A stretch of DNA of 64,000 nt from Liolophura sinensis. Taxonomy: Eukaryota; Mollusca; Polyplacophora; Chitonida; Chitonidae. Positions 35,915-48,974 of this stretch are shown piece by piece; the first letter of the stretch is position 1, and the number at the start of each line of letters is the position of its first letter. A program made the translations under genes and the position numbers. Location of the stretch: positions 29,123,608 through 29,187,607 of the forward strand of contig NC_088300.1 of assembly GCF_032854445.1 (NCBI RefSeq), read 5' to 3'. Below the pieces are notes generated by a model. It searched no databases, was not told the origin of the DNA, and worked only from the letters and a program-made list of their open reading frames with translations.

Positions 35915-38620
35915 TCGTAAACACGTTCATCGCACCGTTTCTATGATTGGATTCATGTTAACTCAAAGAAAATCAATACAGAAAAGAATAAGACTGTTAC
36001 TCAGATACCTTTACGCCCTGAACGTCCATGCTATTTGTTGACATTCGTATAAGCTTGTTCTTCGATTAAACCACTACAAATTCTGCTCACTTGCTAAATT
36101 TACATTGCTGAAAATCTACATGTTGGTCTGACGAGAGATTGTCTTTCTCCACTACGTAGTCCCTTAGCAAACGAATCAAAGAAAAAGCACACAAATATAA
36201 TGATTCACTTTCATGCGCCTCAAACATAAAAAATGGAAAAAAATTGTAAATTCTTATATATTGCATATAAGACATTTGGCAGTCATCTGAGTCATAACGG
36301 AAACATCGATTTTAAAAATGGATGAATTTTTCTTTGCTTGTAGCTGTTTTCAACTATATTAGGGTTAGCGAAGAGGTTTTAGAAACATGCTTAATAAAAG
36401 AGAGTATATTCTCAGCGTAATTACTTCTGTGATCATGAAAGTATGCTCCTTAAATTCTTTTTCTTATTTTAATCTGTATGCAAACAAAAAGTGCATACTG
36501 TATCTGTTTATTCGTATATATGGTTGAATGATGATACTTTAGAAAAAGGTCCCTTTAGAATGAGTTTATAGGTTTATTTCATTTTCTTTCCATTCTTTTG
36601 CATCAAAAGTAATAGAGAAGATGATGAAGACTATTTCTGAAATAGAAATGTCATTTACAGACCAAAAGTAAACGGCCCATGGATTACCTAACCTGGACGC
36701 AAAGTCAGGACGACATGCTACTCAGAGGCGCCAGTCTGCTTTAGTGACGTGTAAACGTTGTACTCCCGCTCAATTTGCCTGCGTTCTCTATGAAGGCATA
36801 ATAGCACTTGACAAGCAAAAAAGCTCTAAAAATGAAAATAGAGTATCTGATTATACTTAAAATATAGCAGACTTTTAGCCGACAATGTCAGCAACACTAC
36901 AAGTTATTACTAAAGATGCCTATCTCATGAAGCAGGGCCTTGTATACCTAGAGGTGCAATTAAAATTCATATTTTATTTCGTTTCTAAAGACGCTAGAAC
37001 TATACAGCAAATTGTTGGACTTTACACGCATAGTTAAATCATATGCTCTTATCTGTCCATAACGCTGGCTAGATTGCTAGCAAGTTGAAATATTTTGCAG
37101 TTTAATAGCGCCTCGGATGCGAGCCAGACTGACCACTGTTCTTCTAAAACAGACGAACTACTCACCAGTTTGCCCACAATCGTTTGCCCACAAAGCCAGC
37201 AAAGAGACATAAATTCAACAGCTTTGAGCTGAATGACCTTATATGGCACAAGCTTCCTGTTTAACTATGAACCGCAAATGTCGAAAACAATTTCAATGCT
37301 TCCGATCCCACTACACATAAACCCGGAGAATTTTACTTAGTCCAAATGTCACTTGATATGGAACAAATGGTAATCAAACAGGAATTCCGTTCGAATACTC
37401 ACAGCTTCATATAAACGACCCAGCGAGCTGTGTTTGTGTTTCAAAAACCTTTCCAAGCAGAATGTTCTGATTGTAGCTTGTCATTTAAGTGGAGTCACGG
37501 ATGTGAGCGCAAAAACCTCCACACATCAACATTCTCAACTCCTGCACAAAGGTTTGCAATCGTTTATGGCAAAAACCATTGACTTCTTTTGTTTTTGTTT
37601 GAACACGTAAATGTGTGTGCTGTTGGAGTGAAGACTGAAACTGAGGGCTTTCTAGGATTAGAGCGCATTCAGCTAGTTAAATATGGGAGAGGCAAAAAGA
37701 CAAAGGAGGATATTTTACGGCTTTATGAATCTCTCTTGGGACAGAAAACAGTTAAACAGAAAAAGCGAGGCTAACACCCAGAGTAGTTATTCAGAGTCAC
37801 CATTAAACAAGCGCTTAGCGGTGCCTTCATCCTCGGCATGGCTTTCACACCACTGTCCACAAACCAAAAGGTGCCTCTACAGATCAATGTCAGCCACAAC
37901 ATTTCCACAAATATCCACAAATATCGACAAATCGACAGGTTGATGTTCATAAACAGTAGTGGACACTTCTAGTCACAGTGTGGAAGTAGCTGTGGATTTG
38001 AACTAAAAGTACTCATACCCCCATGTCTTAGAATACCATTTTCGCATTTTTTTTATTGTGAAGCCCACCCCCTAAATTTGTGTACATTACAAAGACAATT
38101 CAAATAATAACAAACCTGAAATCGATGTTCTGCACACATAACAATTTTACACATTGGTTGTAAATATTCGACAGTGATTATTTCTGTATGGTACGTAATA
38201 AAAAATTCTGTTCAATTATCGAATATGAAATTATGCATGTCTGTTGCGATGTTTTTCTTAAACATCATTTCGGACAGTTAGGCAACATGGGACTTATTGT
38301 TATGCACGCTTGTTTTGAAAACAACAGAATGATCCATTTGTAAATTTACAAATTTTAGTGGAAACAATAGTCATTAGGCAGAGAAAAACACGGTGCAAAT
38401 GAATTATCTCAATAGACAGATGCTGCAGAACTTCAGTTGAAAAATATTTGGTTTCGCCTTCGACTTTATTATTTTTTTTTATCATATCTTAAGAACTGAC
38501 GGTCAAAAGAAATTTTACAATCAATTTATTTTGCCAAAGCAAAAAACAGTATGACTGAAGTTTAATATATTGAAAAGACCAATGACTTTAGATAATGAAA
38601 GTTTTGAGTAAGAACGGCCG

Positions 38621-39417
38621 TTATCTTTCCCCATGTTCTATGGGGGACATATCTGGGGAACGTGCAGGCCACGGCAAGACGTTGACGTCGTTGGCGTCCA
38701 GGAAGTTCTGCACAACTCGAGCTGTATGGGATCTGGCGTTGTCATGCTGGTACAGGACACCACGTGGTTGCTGTTGAAGGAATGGCAGGACAACAGGACG
38801 CAGAATTTCATCCACGTAACGTTGAGCTGTTACGTTCCCGTAGATGATGACCAGGGGTGTCCGTTCTTCTCCACACCCCATACCATCACGCTGCCGCCAC
38901 CAAACGGTACCACATCCTGGACGTATGATGCAGCCGTTCGTTAAACTCTTCGACGGTGAACTCACTGTCTGCCATCGGCTCGGAACAGGCAGAAGCGACT
39001 TTCATCCGTGAAAACAACACGTTGCCAATCACGTAGCTGCCAACGGCGTATAATTCGAGCCCATCGCAACCTCTGGCGACTATGTTCAATGGTCGATAGG
39101 CCCTAATTCCGTGAGCCATGGGTCTCCTAGACACGGTCTGCCGGCTGACCCGGTGACCTAAGGCATTGATTGACCACTGCACAGGAAGCGGTCCCTCAGG
39201 TGTAAGGTGCGCAGGTACCGTCTTCTCTGGGCGTAGTTACCCTAGGCCTACCTGTTCTTGGCCTGTCCGATGTCTGCCCTGTCTGTCTGTAACGTTGCAT
39301 CAAGTCTGACACAGTTACACAAGAGCAGCCGAAGGTCCTTGCAATCTGGGCATGGGTGGCTCTCATGGATACCATACCCAGGGCCCTCTCGTGTTGTTCT
39401 GGAGTCAATCGAGGCAT
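38621..39417 (-). pseudogene. Tc1-like DD34E transposase, broken and 3'-truncated
   Basis: The N-terminal frame (39417-39196) starts MPRLTPEQHERALGMV, carries a helix-turn-helix (about residues 18-45) and the GRPR motif at residues 55-59. Frameshifts and a stop separate it from the catalytic part. The first Asp is in FTDES (39006-39004), the second in HDNARSHTA (38743-38741) and the Glu in SPIEH (38638-38636), with 34 residues between second Asp and Glu, typical of Tc1. The frame ends four codons after the Glu, so the C-terminus is missing. No terminal inverted repeats were found. It interrupts unit A between about 38,480 and 39,660. Confidence 0.92.
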
Positions 39418-39759
39418 TACTTTGGTGGTTTTTAGTCAGTGTGCAAGTCTGTGTGTAACGTTTTTATACACTTATTACATGTGCAGTTGAGGCCATCCAT
39501 GGGTCACGTGATTTTTCAACTTTCTTCGTTGTCTCAAAACAAATTCGTGTGGGTGTATATGTGGGTGTATATGGCGCTTGTTGCACATGAGTACAATGTT
39601 TTCCTACAATAATTTGGTATTAATTTGCTGAAAAGGCTGGTTAAATTTAACTCACGGAGTCGTAAAATTTCTTTTGGCAGTCAGCTTATTTTATTTCTGT
39701 TTCATAAAGATAAAGCTGTTTTAATAGTGAACGAAACAACACAGCACACTAAAGAAGAG

Positions 39760-39960
39760 GGTCCTCTCAGGCTGAGTGCAAACTGCTGCTTCGTTCCATC
39801 TACCATGCAGGTCTGTGGCCAAACAGGTCGCATGTTCAAATCCAACTTTCGCCATTTGGCTAAGGCCTTAACTCTGGAAGTTACAAGAATAATTAGCGAA
39901 TGATGGGTGTTTTCTCCATTTAGAAAACTGACCGACATCACATATGTTAAAAAACTATTA
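39760..39960 (+). mobile_element. Old tRNA-like SINE remnant shared by units A, C and D
   Basis: Contains GGTCGCATGTTCAAATCCAA (B-box-like) and, 80 bases on, GGGTGTTTTCTCCATTTAG. The same order occurs at 53,870-54,056 in unit D and its second half at 48,785-48,865 in unit C. Presence at the matching place in several units indicates insertion before the array was formed. It is a different family from the common SINE. Confidence 0.55.
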
Positions 39961-40561
39961 TTAAGGACACCATTAAAAACCTATAAATTAAACATATAAA
40001 TATGCGGCAAAAACAATTCTAACGGACCTGGAAGAGTCCTTGGCAAAGGCACGGATTTTTGCCACTGTTAGTCCTGCCTGGGAATTACTGAGAATTTCTG
40101 TGCCAAACGTCGGGCGGAATTCTCTCCAACTGAAGTGAAATTATGGGTATTAGCCAGACAGATGACATCTACTTTTGATTCAGATCTGAGCGACCCCATT
40201 CATCTTCGCTTGGAATAGGACCCGACGGACCTCAAATAGGAACTAGTAAAATGTTGCGTTAGTGTGGACACGCAAAATGAAATCTTTGGAGACAGATTAT
40301 GTATACGACTGTTTTTTTTTTCGATATAGTCTTCAGCATAACAGGTCGAATGTCAGGTACAATATTATTTCATATGTAATAACATGTTTAGACACATGAA
40401 GCGGTGAGTCAAATATGTATGTCTGTCTGTAAAATTGATTTTCTTGTAACAGAAAATTTAGATTCATCAGTGTCTGCCGGAGATAATCGGTTGAGAAAAC
40501 AGTACAAATGAACAGTTTTGTCGACAATCACAAAAATCCTTTAAAAGCAGTTACTAAAAAA

Positions 40562-40577
40562 ACACACACACACACAC
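40562..40577. repeat. Short (CA)n microsatellite in unit A
   Basis: About eight CA dinucleotides following an A run; not present in the matching part of unit C. Confidence 0.9.
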
Positions 40578-41169
40578 AATGACAAAATAATTTGTATTGG
40601 CTACCTGACTTACTAAGTATTTGATTATATGGTTATGGTTGTGGTCCACTTTTCGTGTCCATGCCTGGCATGTTTTATTAGATGAAGTAGGTCTATCCAA
40701 CCTTCTAGACAACAGCATACACATTTAAAGGAACTCTACTCGTGAAGGCATTTCTAAAGCAGCTAGTTCTGATAAATCACACACACCTTGTAAAGAATAT
40801 TCTGTCATGAACACACCTAACATATTAAATGCATGCACATGCATTATTTCATTAGGTTTCAGCACTTACTTGTCTTTTCTTGTTTTTAAATTTCACGCAT
40901 TTACAAGCCTGGCTTGTCACTGAGTTGTCCCATACATATTATTTGTCAATTGTGAATGTGTTCGTCTGTGAATATATCTTCATTGGTAACTACTGGGATT
41001 ATCTTAGGAAGAAAAATCGTCGTGTGCTGACAATATACGCTCTGGATCGTTAAGTTACTGTTACCGACAAGTTACATTAAATTTTCATCATAAATATCAG
41101 TGGTGTAGATCAGTTATCGTTGTTAACTTTGCCACCCCAGAATAAAGAAGGTCACGGAGAGATAAATTT

Positions 41170-41326
41170 GGGTTAACTAACTAAAAAGTAACTGAGCTAG
41201 TTCAGCTCTGAGTCATATTACCAGATTAGCTATTTCATGAAACCCGTGAGTTTTTCGACTACACAAGTGAGTCAACAATATAACCAGCTGTTTCATGTCT
41301 CAGATTTTCAAGTCAGTTGAATCAAA
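41170..41326. mobile_element. Hairpin MITE in unit A
   Basis: Begins GGGTTAACTAACTAAAAAGT and ends near CAAGTCAGTTGAATCAAA, imperfectly inverted. The inner part (CTGAGCTAGTTCAGCTCTGA, then ATGTCTCAGATTTTCAAGTC) also folds back. A related element occupies the same place in unit B (46022-46212), whereas unit C runs straight through (AGAATAAAGCAGGTTGTTTC at 50455). Confidence 0.65.
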
Positions 41327-44300
41327 CGTTTTTCTGAGTATTGCTTCATGTTGGCAGGTTAAATGACTTGGGTTTTCCTGGTGACAATGAACTATGGGAA
41401 ACCTCAGTTTCATCTGGTAATCCAAATATCTCGTCATCCTGTTTATTCACCAATCTAATACTACATGCAAATGGACAAACAGATCAAACGTCAGTAGTAA
41501 TAACTTCAAGGATATTTCGTCCTTGGAGCAAATAAGGGAGCTGAGATAAGGAAGCCACCTAGGATTATGTAAACACCATTAATATCAATCAGATACTGTT
41601 TACTTTTTCATATTCGCTTGGTTCATAAACACGGCAGGGAAGGCCACATTGACCTGAGGGGTCATTGGAGGATAAGTTCTTTGACCACACAAGTGGTGCA
41701 GTGGATGGCGCCAGGTACAAAGGTTCATCCATCTTTCTTCACTAGATATTCTACACCTTCTACCCCTCGATATCTTGAAACTAAGATTTGGACCTTTCTT
41801 AGCCTGAGAACAACTTTATTTTTTGGTCTGGTCACGTAGAGTGAAAGTAAACATAAAATCACACATGACAACACTTCATTGTTAAACAACGTCAGACGTA
41901 TGCACGATATTCGCCCCGTGCTGACTAGATTGTGAGGCCATGTGCAGTCAGGTCACGTGGCTGGTAAGGCGTTTGCACGGTCTGTCCTGGGATTTGTATA
42001 TTTACACTGTACATGGCTGATATCCTTTTTGGTATCAATCATCATCGCGGTAAACTGACATTTCATTATGTACCCAGCTGTGTCATCAAAGCCTTAAATA
42101 TTTAAACCTACATCCGTCTTTTTGATTAGTGACATAATCTCCCGATGACATGGTCAATTTATACTGCTTAGGTGAATCAGCTTTGTTTTCTCATAAATTA
42201 TGCAAAAGACAACTATATGTATACATTATCAAGCAGAACATTTAAAATAAATTCCCGGTTATTCTTACCACAAAGATGCCTTGAGGCAGGTAGAAATCCA
42301 AAAGCCTGAATCTGATCTCAGCAGAAAAATTCTGTCGCCCTAATACTTGACTGACTATTTAAAGTGTGTACACTAAAAGCAGGCTCTATGAACTCCATGT
42401 CATCAAATCAGCGTTTATATCAGCGATTGGTGAAAAGGCAAAACCCGAACTTTAGAGACGAAACTTCAAGACTTAAAGTGTCGGATCACTGAACAACCTT
42501 TGTAAAGTAGAAAGCGCATGTAGAGACCTAAAGAAATGCCACTCTGGAAACGTTCCATGTCTATAGAGACTTACTGCTTGATCCTTTTGGCTCTATGGCA
42601 TGTTTGGAAACTCGAATTCAATCACTTTCGATTGGCATAATCAACCTGTCATCCCCATGTGGTTTGTGAACATGTATATAAGCTTGTTCTGGGTCTAAAT
42701 TCGTGCAAATTATTCATAATTATATTGTTACAAATACACATCACGGTGACTGCAATTACAAAACAAATAAAAGTACTAAATATTGGGATACTGAGCCAGC
42801 ATATTATCCAGTGTGTTGTATATATAAATTTATACCTATCGGATCATATGATGGTTTCATAAGGAATTTCATGTGTTAAGAGAAAAATGTTTTCAAAAGC
42901 ACTGCAGAAGATGATTAGGACAATTTATGAAATCGATCTTAACTGGGTAATTTCCAACTGTAGCCAATACAGACCAAAGGTAAACTGCCAACTGATTGCA
43001 GAACCCAGTAGCAGAGTGAGGACGTCACGCCACTAAGAGACAACAGTCATATTTTAATGGCTAATAAACCTGCTTTTTCCACTGGCTGCGTTTTCTATTT
43101 AGACATTCAATCACTAGAATGACTCAAAAAAAAAAACAACAACAACAAAAGAGGAAATACATGATCTGTTTATACTTGGCACACACTACAGTGTTAAGTG
43201 TCATTACATGTGCCATTAACACGACAGACTATTGCAACACATATTTGTTTTATAAAATAATAACTTGTATGCCTAGAAACTTATACTAAAAGTACTTGTT
43301 ACATTATTCCGTTTGTAAAGAGAGAGACTCCAGAGCATGACAGCAACTTATTGGACTGCAAATTTATAGACTGTAAGAATATGTTTGTTAAAAATAAGTA
43401 TTTGACATACATTTTTGATAACAGTAGACAGGCTGTATTTCTGGTAGATCAGATTCTTACAAACTATCCATTGCTACTGTGTCATAGCATCTGGGATCAA
43501 AGGCAGAGCGACCTCTTGCAACGTATGAGTATTGCCCACAAATCGTTATAGCACACGCAGTAAACTAACTAAATCCAACACCTTTGAACTGAATGAATTT
43601 ATGGAAAGGTTGCCCATTAAGTTATAGACTGGAAAATTAAAACAATCCAATTGTTTCTAATCGCACTATACATAAAACCGGTAGTTTTTACATAGTCCTG
43701 ACGTGGCTTCTAATAGGACAAATGGTAATCAAACAGAATTTCGTTCGAATACCCACAGCTTCATATAAACGAGCCAGTGAGCTGAATTGGTATTTCAAAG
43801 CCTTACCACGCAGAATATTCTGATTGTATGTTGTCAATTAAGTGGAGTCACGGACGTGAGTACAAAAACCTCCACACATCAACATTCTCAACTCCTGCAC
43901 AAATGTTTGCAATCGTTTATGGCAAAAACCATTGATTTCTTTTGTTTCTGTTTGAACACGTATATGTGTGTGCTGTTGGAGTGAAGACTGAAACTAAGGT
44001 CTTTCTAGGATTAGAGCGCATTCAGCTAGTTAAATATGAGAGAGGTAAAAAAGACAAAGGAGGATACTTTACGGCTTTATGAATCTCTCTGGGGACAGAA
44101 AACAGTAAAACAGACACGGCGAGGCTAACATGAAGAGTAGTTAGTTATTCAGAGCCACCATTAAGCAACCGCCTAGCGGTGCCTCCACTCTCGACATGGC
44201 TTTCACACTACTAAGTCCACAAGCTAAACGGTGTTCCCTAGACTAAACCAAGCCACAACATTTCAACGCAGACATCGACAAATCGACAGGCTGATGCTCG

Positions 44301-44391
44301 TAAACACTAGTGGACTGAGGTATGGAAATAGCTCCCATGCATATCAATATAATGTTTATATCTACTTTGATGTAAGAATTCGGGCGAGTGT

Positions 44392-44575
44392 GGTTAGCGC
44401 GAGATCGCGGATCAATGCTTCAGGAGGCTCTCACCAATACGGTCACTATCAGTTCAAGTCCAGCTGAAGCTGGCTTTCTCTCCGGCAGTACGTGGTAAAG
44501 TCTGTCAGCAACCTGTGGTTGGTCTTGGATTTCCCCCGGGTTATTGTGTTCGCCTAAAATACAAATCATATAAAT
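44392..44575 (+). mobile_element. SINE, internally deleted, in unit B
   Basis: Head remnant GTGTGGTTAGCGCGAGATCG, then CTCACCAATACGGTCACTAT, B-box region AGTTCAAGTCCAGC, GTCAGCAACCTGTGGTTGG and CCCCCGGGTTATTG, jumping to a short ...aaatacaaatcatataaataag end. Most of the 3' body is missing. Confidence 0.85.
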
Positions 44576-46021
44576 AAGTTAATAAAAGAGTTCTACCATA
44601 AATTTGAATATTTTCATAGTTATTTTCATTGTTTCAAGTTATTAATGTGTACTGCAATACTTTCAACAAATTTGCTTAGGTGTTGGCCACCTTAGACTTT
44701 TAATGTGTACGCTTGTTTTAAAACGAGTGCGTGACTGAGTGAGTGCTTAGGGTCTGACGTCGTACTTTCCTTCAAAACGAACAGAATAATCCAAAGTTTA
44801 CTAGGTTCAATGTAGTGAAAAAGCAGCGAGCAACTAACAGTAACTGAATTGTCTCAATAGATAGATGCAATGTACTTCAGTTGAAAATATGTTGTTTTCT
44901 TATTTCTTTTGGGTATTATATTTTGAACTTTGTGTTTCCTATTTCTTTTCGGTATCGTATCTTATACGTCATTTGTGTTCAGCTCGCGTGCTCGAATTCA
45001 GATTTGGTGCTGTCGTCACTAAAGTATTATGCCGAAGACACCATACATGACACCCCACTCAGTCACATTATACTGGCACCGAGTCAACCAGTCCTCTTTC
45101 CTTGCTCTAACCTCTCAGTGCTGAGCCATTAGTAAAACAAAAGAAAAGCCCATGATGATAAACTATTTTCGACTGGCTGCCTCATTTGCTCAGTATTTGA
45201 TTATGTTCCTTTTTTGTTTCCGCGTCTGAATCAACTCTACTCATTAAGACATTCGAAAAGTTTATAACTCTAATAGATCAGATAGACCTAGTGATGAGTA
45301 GTTCTGTCATATACATACCGAAGAAAGAAAAATACTCATGAACAATTTGAACTAAAGGTTTCGGCACTTGTTCCCCCAAAATTTCCCAAAAGTAACAAGC
45401 CTTTATTGACAGGTAGTAGTCCCCAGCATATTACTTGTGAATGTGTTTGTCATCGAATTTATCTTCATTGGTAACTAATGGGATTATCCTATAAGAGCAA
45501 AAAGCCGTGATTTGTTCACCATATACGCTCTGGATTGCTAATTTCGTGAGCAAACAGAAAGATGGATTTACATCAGGGGCTTCGTCTTTACCGAAACAAT
45601 AGCAATTACATTCCCCTGTTTATCAAGAAGATTTAATTTGTATTTTGATACACAAGGCACGTCTTATATTTTTGATTCGTTTGAAGAGAAAGTCTCACCC
45701 AAGGTCAGAAGAAGGTCGTCATAACATCAGGGTATTCTCTGTCTCTAGATGGGAGGAAGTCACGCAATGTGGTTCCCGGGAGCGTCTATGTTGATCGTGT
45801 TTGTACTACGGTAAAGTTCTCAAGCTGTATATGGTCAGATGATGCCCACGATATGACTGCATTAAACTGTAATGTGCTGCCAATCATGATCCATGCATTC
45901 CTAATTCAGATCACCTCGTGTTTAACGCTATTAGCGAAGGGTCAGAATCATTGCTATTGATTTGTTCGCGAGGTTAACTTCGTCACCCCAGAATAAAGAA
46001 GCTCTTTGAGGGAAAAATTGT

Positions 46022-46212
46022 TGTCAACTCAGTCAAAAATCTGAGTTATACAATTGAGCTAATTCAATTTAGAAAACTGAGTCATATTACCAGATTAACC
46101 TCGAAAGACTCCTGCGTGTTTCCAAGTGAGTCAACAATATAACCAGATGAGTTTCATGACCCAGTTTTCTGAGCTGAATTAGCTCAGTGGTATTTTTGAA
46201 TCAGTTAACCCA
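46022..46212. mobile_element. Hairpin MITE in unit B
   Basis: Outer inverted ends TGTCAACTCAGTCAAAAATC and GTATTTTTGAATCAGTTAAC; inner inverted pair TTGAGCTAATTCAATTTAGA / TTCTGAGCTGAATTAGCTCA. The arms are roughly 70 bases with an 80-base loop. Same site and family as 41170-41326. Confidence 0.75.
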
Positions 46213-47024
46213 AACTCTTCTCGCGGTGTTGCTTCAAGTTGGCAGAATATATCACTGGGTGTTTGCCTGATGAAAATAAGTAATTAAAACCTCAGCTTTC
46301 TGCTGGCAGTTTCAACTGGTCATCCAGATATAGCGTCATTCTGTTTATTCACCAATCTAGTTACATGCAAATAGACAAACACGTCAAAAGTAAATGAATA
46401 TTTCGTCCTCAGGGCAAAGCGTTGAGAGAGAGAAGCCACCTAGGGTTATGTAAACACAAGCATCTCTTTGATTAGTGACAAAATCATCCGATAATATGGT
46501 CAGTTTAAACTTCTTAGGAGAAATTGCTGTTGTTTTAATACCTGGTTAAGTATTTAAGGCGTATTCACAGAAAGCATTTTGTGTGAACGCTATGTCGTCA
46601 TATCAGCGTTAATATCGGTGAACGATGAAAATGTTGAGGCAAATCCCGAACTCAGACGAAACTTCAAAGGCTTCGGAGTTGGTGTTTGTGTTGGATTGAT
46701 TAACAACCCATCAAAGTAAAAGTGCATACAGGGGCTTACCAAAATTTCACCTTGTAAACATTCCCTGCCAACAGGGATTCAACGCTTGATCAAGTTGGTT
46801 TTATGGCATTTCTGGAACACGTCATTCAAACTATGTATTTGCAGATCATTGTATTCTTCAAACAGATCCTATCGGGGAACCGTAAACATGATGCCAAAGA
46901 GCATGCCTATAGCTATATTCAGGTGAGGATCATTACAGATCAAACTAAACGAACTGTATATGTACTTTGGACACGTTTACGTCATCAACCTGTCATCTGT
47001 ATTATGCTTGTTGACATTTACATA

Positions 47025-47165
<141 letters not shown>

Positions 47166-48784
47166 ATATACTGACATCAGACATTCGGGCAAATACCCGA
47201 ATACAGACCCACTATATTACGCTTATCAGGAGCAGTTCAGAAAACATCTCTTGAAATTGATCATAATGGGTGATTTCCATTTGTTGCCAAAACAGATCAA
47301 AGGTGAACAGCCAATCAATTGCCTAATTTGGCTACACAGCAAAGACGTCATGCCATTAAGAGACGCCAGTCCTGCTTCATTAACTAGTAAACCTTGTTTT
47401 CCCGCTCTATTTGCCTGCGTTTTCTATTGACGCATTAAATTACTTGAATCGCAAACCAGCCCAAAGAATAAAAAGAAAAAAAGTTTCATATTTTCATGTT
47501 TCATAAAACAATATCTCGTATGCCTAAAAGATAAAACTAAAATTACATTTATTGTTTCGTTTCTAAAGAAACAAAAGCCAAAACATGTCAGTAAATTGTT
47601 ATACTTTTAACAAATAAACTGTAAGAGCATGATGAATTGACGGTATGTATTTGACATATATTTGCTATAACCAACCTGTCTAGATTCACAGAAAAATGGA
47701 TTCTAACAATCTGTCTAGTGCTACCATGACTGACATCTGACAGCCTAATCACGTCTCGTATCCAAGCCATAGAGACCTTTGTTCTTTTGAAGCATATGAG
47801 TAGGCATATACCGTCGCCAGATTGCCTACAAATCGTTATAGCAAACACAGCAAAGAACAATAAATTTAACAGCTTTCAGCCGCTTTTTTGTGAGAAAGTT
47901 TCAAAGTAATCTATGTTTCAAAGTAATCTATGAAGTGTAAATTTTTAAAAACAATTCCAGCGTTTTCCACACCATTATACCAAACTGTTACCTCTTCCAC
48001 AGGTGGCTTCCTATAGGACAAATGGTAATCAAACAGAATTCGAATGGCCTCAGCATGTGTACAAAAATTGACTTTTTAAAAACCTTTCCACGCAGAGTAT
48101 ACTGATTGTGCCTTGTCAGTTAAACGGCATCACGAACGTGAGCACAAAAACCTCCGCACATCAACATTCTCAACTCCTGCACAAATGTTTGCAATCGTTT
48201 ATGGCAAAACCATTGATTTCTTTTGTTTCTGTTTGAACACGTACATGTGTGTGCTGTTGTCCTGAAGACTGAAACTAAGGTCTTTCTAGGATTAGAGCGC
48301 ATCCAGCTAGTTAAATATGAGAGAGGCTATAAAGAAAAAAAAAGAAAAAAAAAACAGAAAAAGCAAGCAATTTTAAACAAGAACTAATTCCAAATAAATT
48401 CTGAACACAAAACTTTTTTCAATGTGTGGAGCTCAAATATATTACTTAGTCTGTCTTAATTACTTAATTACTTACAATTACTTAAATTGCATCTCCTTGC
48501 TGACTTATTTTTTGATTACTATCCACGACACAAACCAATATAGTGTATCAAGTCCTAACTAACTTAAAACAGTTCCTGTGATTGACTCGTCAAATTGTGA
48601 AATGCATTGTACGCAATAAAAAATTCTGTTAAAACATCCTATTTTAAATTATGCATGTGTACAGCAATACTCTACGGAGGCTTTAGCCACCTGGGACTTT
48701 TGCTGGGGACGTTTTTTATTTAAAAGAGCAAAATAATCCAAAATTGTGTAAATTTACTAATTGAAAATTACAATGTAAAGATAA

Positions 48785-48865
48785 AACAAATGGCGGTGGT
48801 TTTCTCCGGACGTAACCTCTGATTTCCTCCAACCATAGAAATGACTGTCATAAAAATGGCACGCT
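48785..48865 (+). mobile_element. Old SINE-like remnant in unit C
   Basis: GGCGGTGGTTTTCTCCGGAC followed by TTTCCTCCAACCATAGAAAT; matches the second half of 53,870-54,056 in unit D and more weakly 39,900-39,930 in unit A. Confidence 0.5.
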
Positions 48866-48876
48866 ATTATTATTAT

Positions 48877-48974
48877 GTATTTATTATTTTTATTTGATTG
48901 GTGTTTTTACTTACACGACGGCGGCCAGCATCATGCTTGAAGGAAACCGAGGAGAGCCCGGGGGTAAAACCACC
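48877..48974 (-). mobile_element. SINE 3' fragment, minus strand, in unit C
   Basis: The minus strand reads CCCCCGGGCTCTCCTCGGTT, then ATGATGCTGGCCGCCGTCGT, AAACACCAATCAAATAAAAA and an AATA-type tail. Only the 3' part is present and only in this unit. Confidence 0.85.

Larger units (their letters stand above)
35000..41870. repeat. Tandem unit A of a large segmental array
   Basis: First of four head-to-tail related segments. Landmarks shared with other units, in order: 35038, 35245-35335, 35521, 36026, 36617, the 192-bp core (37494-37685), 39630-39960, 40000-40310, 40463, 40975 and 41341-41560. It is lengthened by a SINE (35774), a Tc1-like remnant (38621-39417) and a MITE (41170-41326). No conserved coding frame; matches are nucleotide-level and broken by indels. 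Outer boundaries are approximate because a tandem array has no natural start. Confidence 0.85.
41870..46470. repeat. Tandem unit B
   Basis: Second copy. Landmarks at 41896, 42107-42200, 42399, 42648, 42905, core 43847-44038, 44810-44900, 45463 and 46228-46455, in the same order as in unit A. I could not find the landmark of A 40000-40310 and C 49015-49340 in this unit. Carries its own SINE (44392-44575) and a hairpin MITE (46022-46212). It ends abruptly: its 3' landmark joins the inner part of unit C at about 46,455 without the first 400-500 bases of a unit. Confidence 0.85.

Noticed and set aside
37589-37943. Protein gene in the array core of unit A
   Set aside because: Only a short part of the frame is open in all four units and it lacks a shared start or stop. 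Kept as an observation, not called as a gene.
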